6,179 nucleotides of DNA from assembly GCA_016930735.1 (NCBI GenBank), contig JAFGGF010000421.1, positions 1-6,179 of the forward strand. The letters are read 5' to 3'. Position numbers and translations under genes: made by a program. Positions 5,194 to 6,179 of the stretch are shown here, piece after piece. Source of the DNA: Prolixibacteraceae bacterium. GTDB taxonomy: Bacteria > Bacteroidota > Bacteroidia > Bacteroidales > Prolixibacteraceae. The notes beneath the pieces are model-generated. The model was not told the origin of the DNA, ran no database searches, and saw nothing but the letters and a program-made list of their open reading frames with translations. Numbering within the stretch: position 1 is the first letter of the stretch; each line of letters opens with the position of its first letter.

Positions 5194-6179
5194 ATGTTCA
5201 AATCTTTAAATATCAATGACAGCCAGGATAAAAATCCTGAATCAGTTTCCGAAACAGAAAAAGTTAAATGTTTAATTATCGGGTCAGGGCCGGCCGGTTA
5301 TACCGCAGCCATTTATGCTGCCCGTGCAAACCTGTCGCCGGTGATGTACGAAGGCCTCCAACCGGGAGGGCAGTTAACTACCACTACTGAAGTGGAAAAT
5401 TTCCCGGGATACCCTGAAGGAGTTACAGGCCCGGTAATGATGGAAGACCTGAAAAAACAGGCTGAACGTTTTGGAACCGATATACGTTGGGGGTTGGCTA
5501 CAAAATCAGATTTTTCAGGTGAAGTTCACAAAGTTTGGACTGATGACAATAAAATTATTGAAGCAGAAGTAGTTATTATCGCAACAGGTGCTACAGCCAA
5601 GTATCTTGGGCTTCCTGATGAAACTAAATATGCCGGTGGAGGTGTATCGGCATGTGCAACCTGCGATGGATTTTTTTACCGTGGAAAAGATGTTGCTGTT
5701 GTTGGGGGCGGCGATACCGCTGCCGAAGAAGCCATGTACCTTGCAGGGCTTTGTAATAAAGTTTATATGATTGTCCGCCGTGATGTACTCCGGGCTTCAA
5801 AAGTGATGGCTGAACGTGTGGAAAAAACAAAAAATATTGAAGTCCTGTGGAAACATCAAACCAAAGGATTGTTTGGCGATGGCGTGGTTGAAGGTGCAAT
5901 CCTGGTAAAAAACAAGGGAGAAGAAAACGAAGAAGAAGTTAAAATAAAAATAGACGGTTTTTTCCTGGCAATCGGGCATCAGCCAAATTCCGATATTTTT
6001 AAAGATTACATTCATACCGATAGTGTTGGTTATATTAAAACTATTCCGGGAACATCCAAAACCAATGTGCCGGGTGTTTTTGCCTGTGGCGATGTACAGG
6101 ATTCACAATACCGGCAGGCAGTTACCGCAGCAGGTTCAGGATGCATGGCTGCTATCGATGCTGAAAGGTATTTATCTGA
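5194..6179 (+). CDS. trxB: Thioredoxin reductase (NADPH, FAD), 3' end just beyond window
   Basis: The ATG at 5194 opens a frame of 328 complete codons that runs off the right edge; the TGA at the very end of the window is in another frame. The protein is a flavoenzyme that passes electrons from NADPH through FAD to thioredoxin in the cytoplasm. Visible parts are an N-terminal polar tail of about 23 residues, the FAD-binding GSGPAG (30-35), GGQLTTTTEVENFPG (58-72), the ATG motif (130-132), the redox centre CATC (154-157), the NADPH-binding GGGDTAAEEA (171-180), VRRD (194-197) for the 2'-phosphate, and near the edge CGDVQD and YRQAVTAAGSGCMAAIDAERYL, the family's end. Only a few residues should be missing. 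The two arginines of VRRD argue for NADPH and against a ferredoxin-dependent or NADPH-independent relative. It appears monocistronic on its 5' side. Confidence 0.96.
   Translation, partial: MFKSLNINDSQDKNPESVSETEKVKCLIIGSGPAGYTAAIYAARANLSPVMYEGLQPGGQLTTTTEVENFPGYPEGVTGPVMMEDLKKQAERFGTDIRWGLATKSDFSGEVHKVWTDDNKIIEAEVVIIATGATAKYLGLPDETKYAGGGVSACATCDGFFYRGKDVAVVGGGDTAAEEAMYLAGLCNKVYMIVRRDVLRASKVMAERVEKTKNIEVLWKHQTKGLFGDGVVEGAILVKNKGEENEEEVKIKIDGFFLAIGHQPNSDIFKDYIHTDSVGYIKTIPGTSKTNVPGVFACGDVQDSQYRQAVTAAGSGCMAAIDAERYLS

Noticed and set aside
6177..6179. TGA at the window end as the stop of trxB
   Set aside because: It is not in the reading frame that carries all thioredoxin reductase motifs; the window ends two bases into the next codon.

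Overview
The window looks like about 6.2 kb of chromosome from an anaerobic member of the Bacteroidota. The evidence is AT-rich intergenic DNA, several TAnnTTTG-type -7 promoter boxes, a BtuB/FepA-like TonB-dependent receptor, A-rich leaders with few Shine-Dalgarno sites, and a thioredoxin reductase with the N-terminal tail I associate with this phylum. A TM1266-type regulator, a family tied to [FeFe]-hydrogenase loci, suggests a hydrogen-metabolising fermenter. The phylum call is inference; no rRNA gene is present.

Layout. (1) Positions 1-1419, minus strand: a TM1266-like small ACT-fold protein followed, with an 8-nt overlap, by a TonB-dependent outer-membrane receptor that runs off the left edge. 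(2) Positions 1420-1657: a divergent AT-rich control region. (3) Positions 1658-4075, plus strand: a compact three-gene ABC importer of the SsuA/NMT1 class, made of a binding lipoprotein, an EAA-motif permease and an ATPase, with genes overlapping or abutting. (4) Positions 4076-4240: a structured 3' region ending in a strong terminator. (5) Positions 4456-5065, minus strand: tRNA-Pro(GGG) with its own terminator, preceded by a small GIY-YIG nuclease gene, a long hairpin, a second exact copy of the first 20 nt of the tRNA, and a Bacteroidota-type promoter. (6) From 5137: a divergent promoter and trxB, which continues past the right edge.

How the parts fit. Regions 1-3 read as one complete uptake route for an unknown small molecule: outer-membrane receptor, periplasm-facing lipoprotein, then inner-membrane ABC pump, with a hydrogenase-associated regulator at the head of the receptor operon. 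No riboswitch that would name the substrate was recognised. Region 5 is the most unusual part. The tRNA 5' end is directly repeated 381 bp apart around a GIY-YIG gene, and the apparent original tRNA promoter is still upstream of the outer copy. That is what a very small nuclease-bearing element inserted in the 5' end of a tRNA gene, with the tRNA restored, would look like. A tandem tRNA duplication followed by decay is the main alternative.
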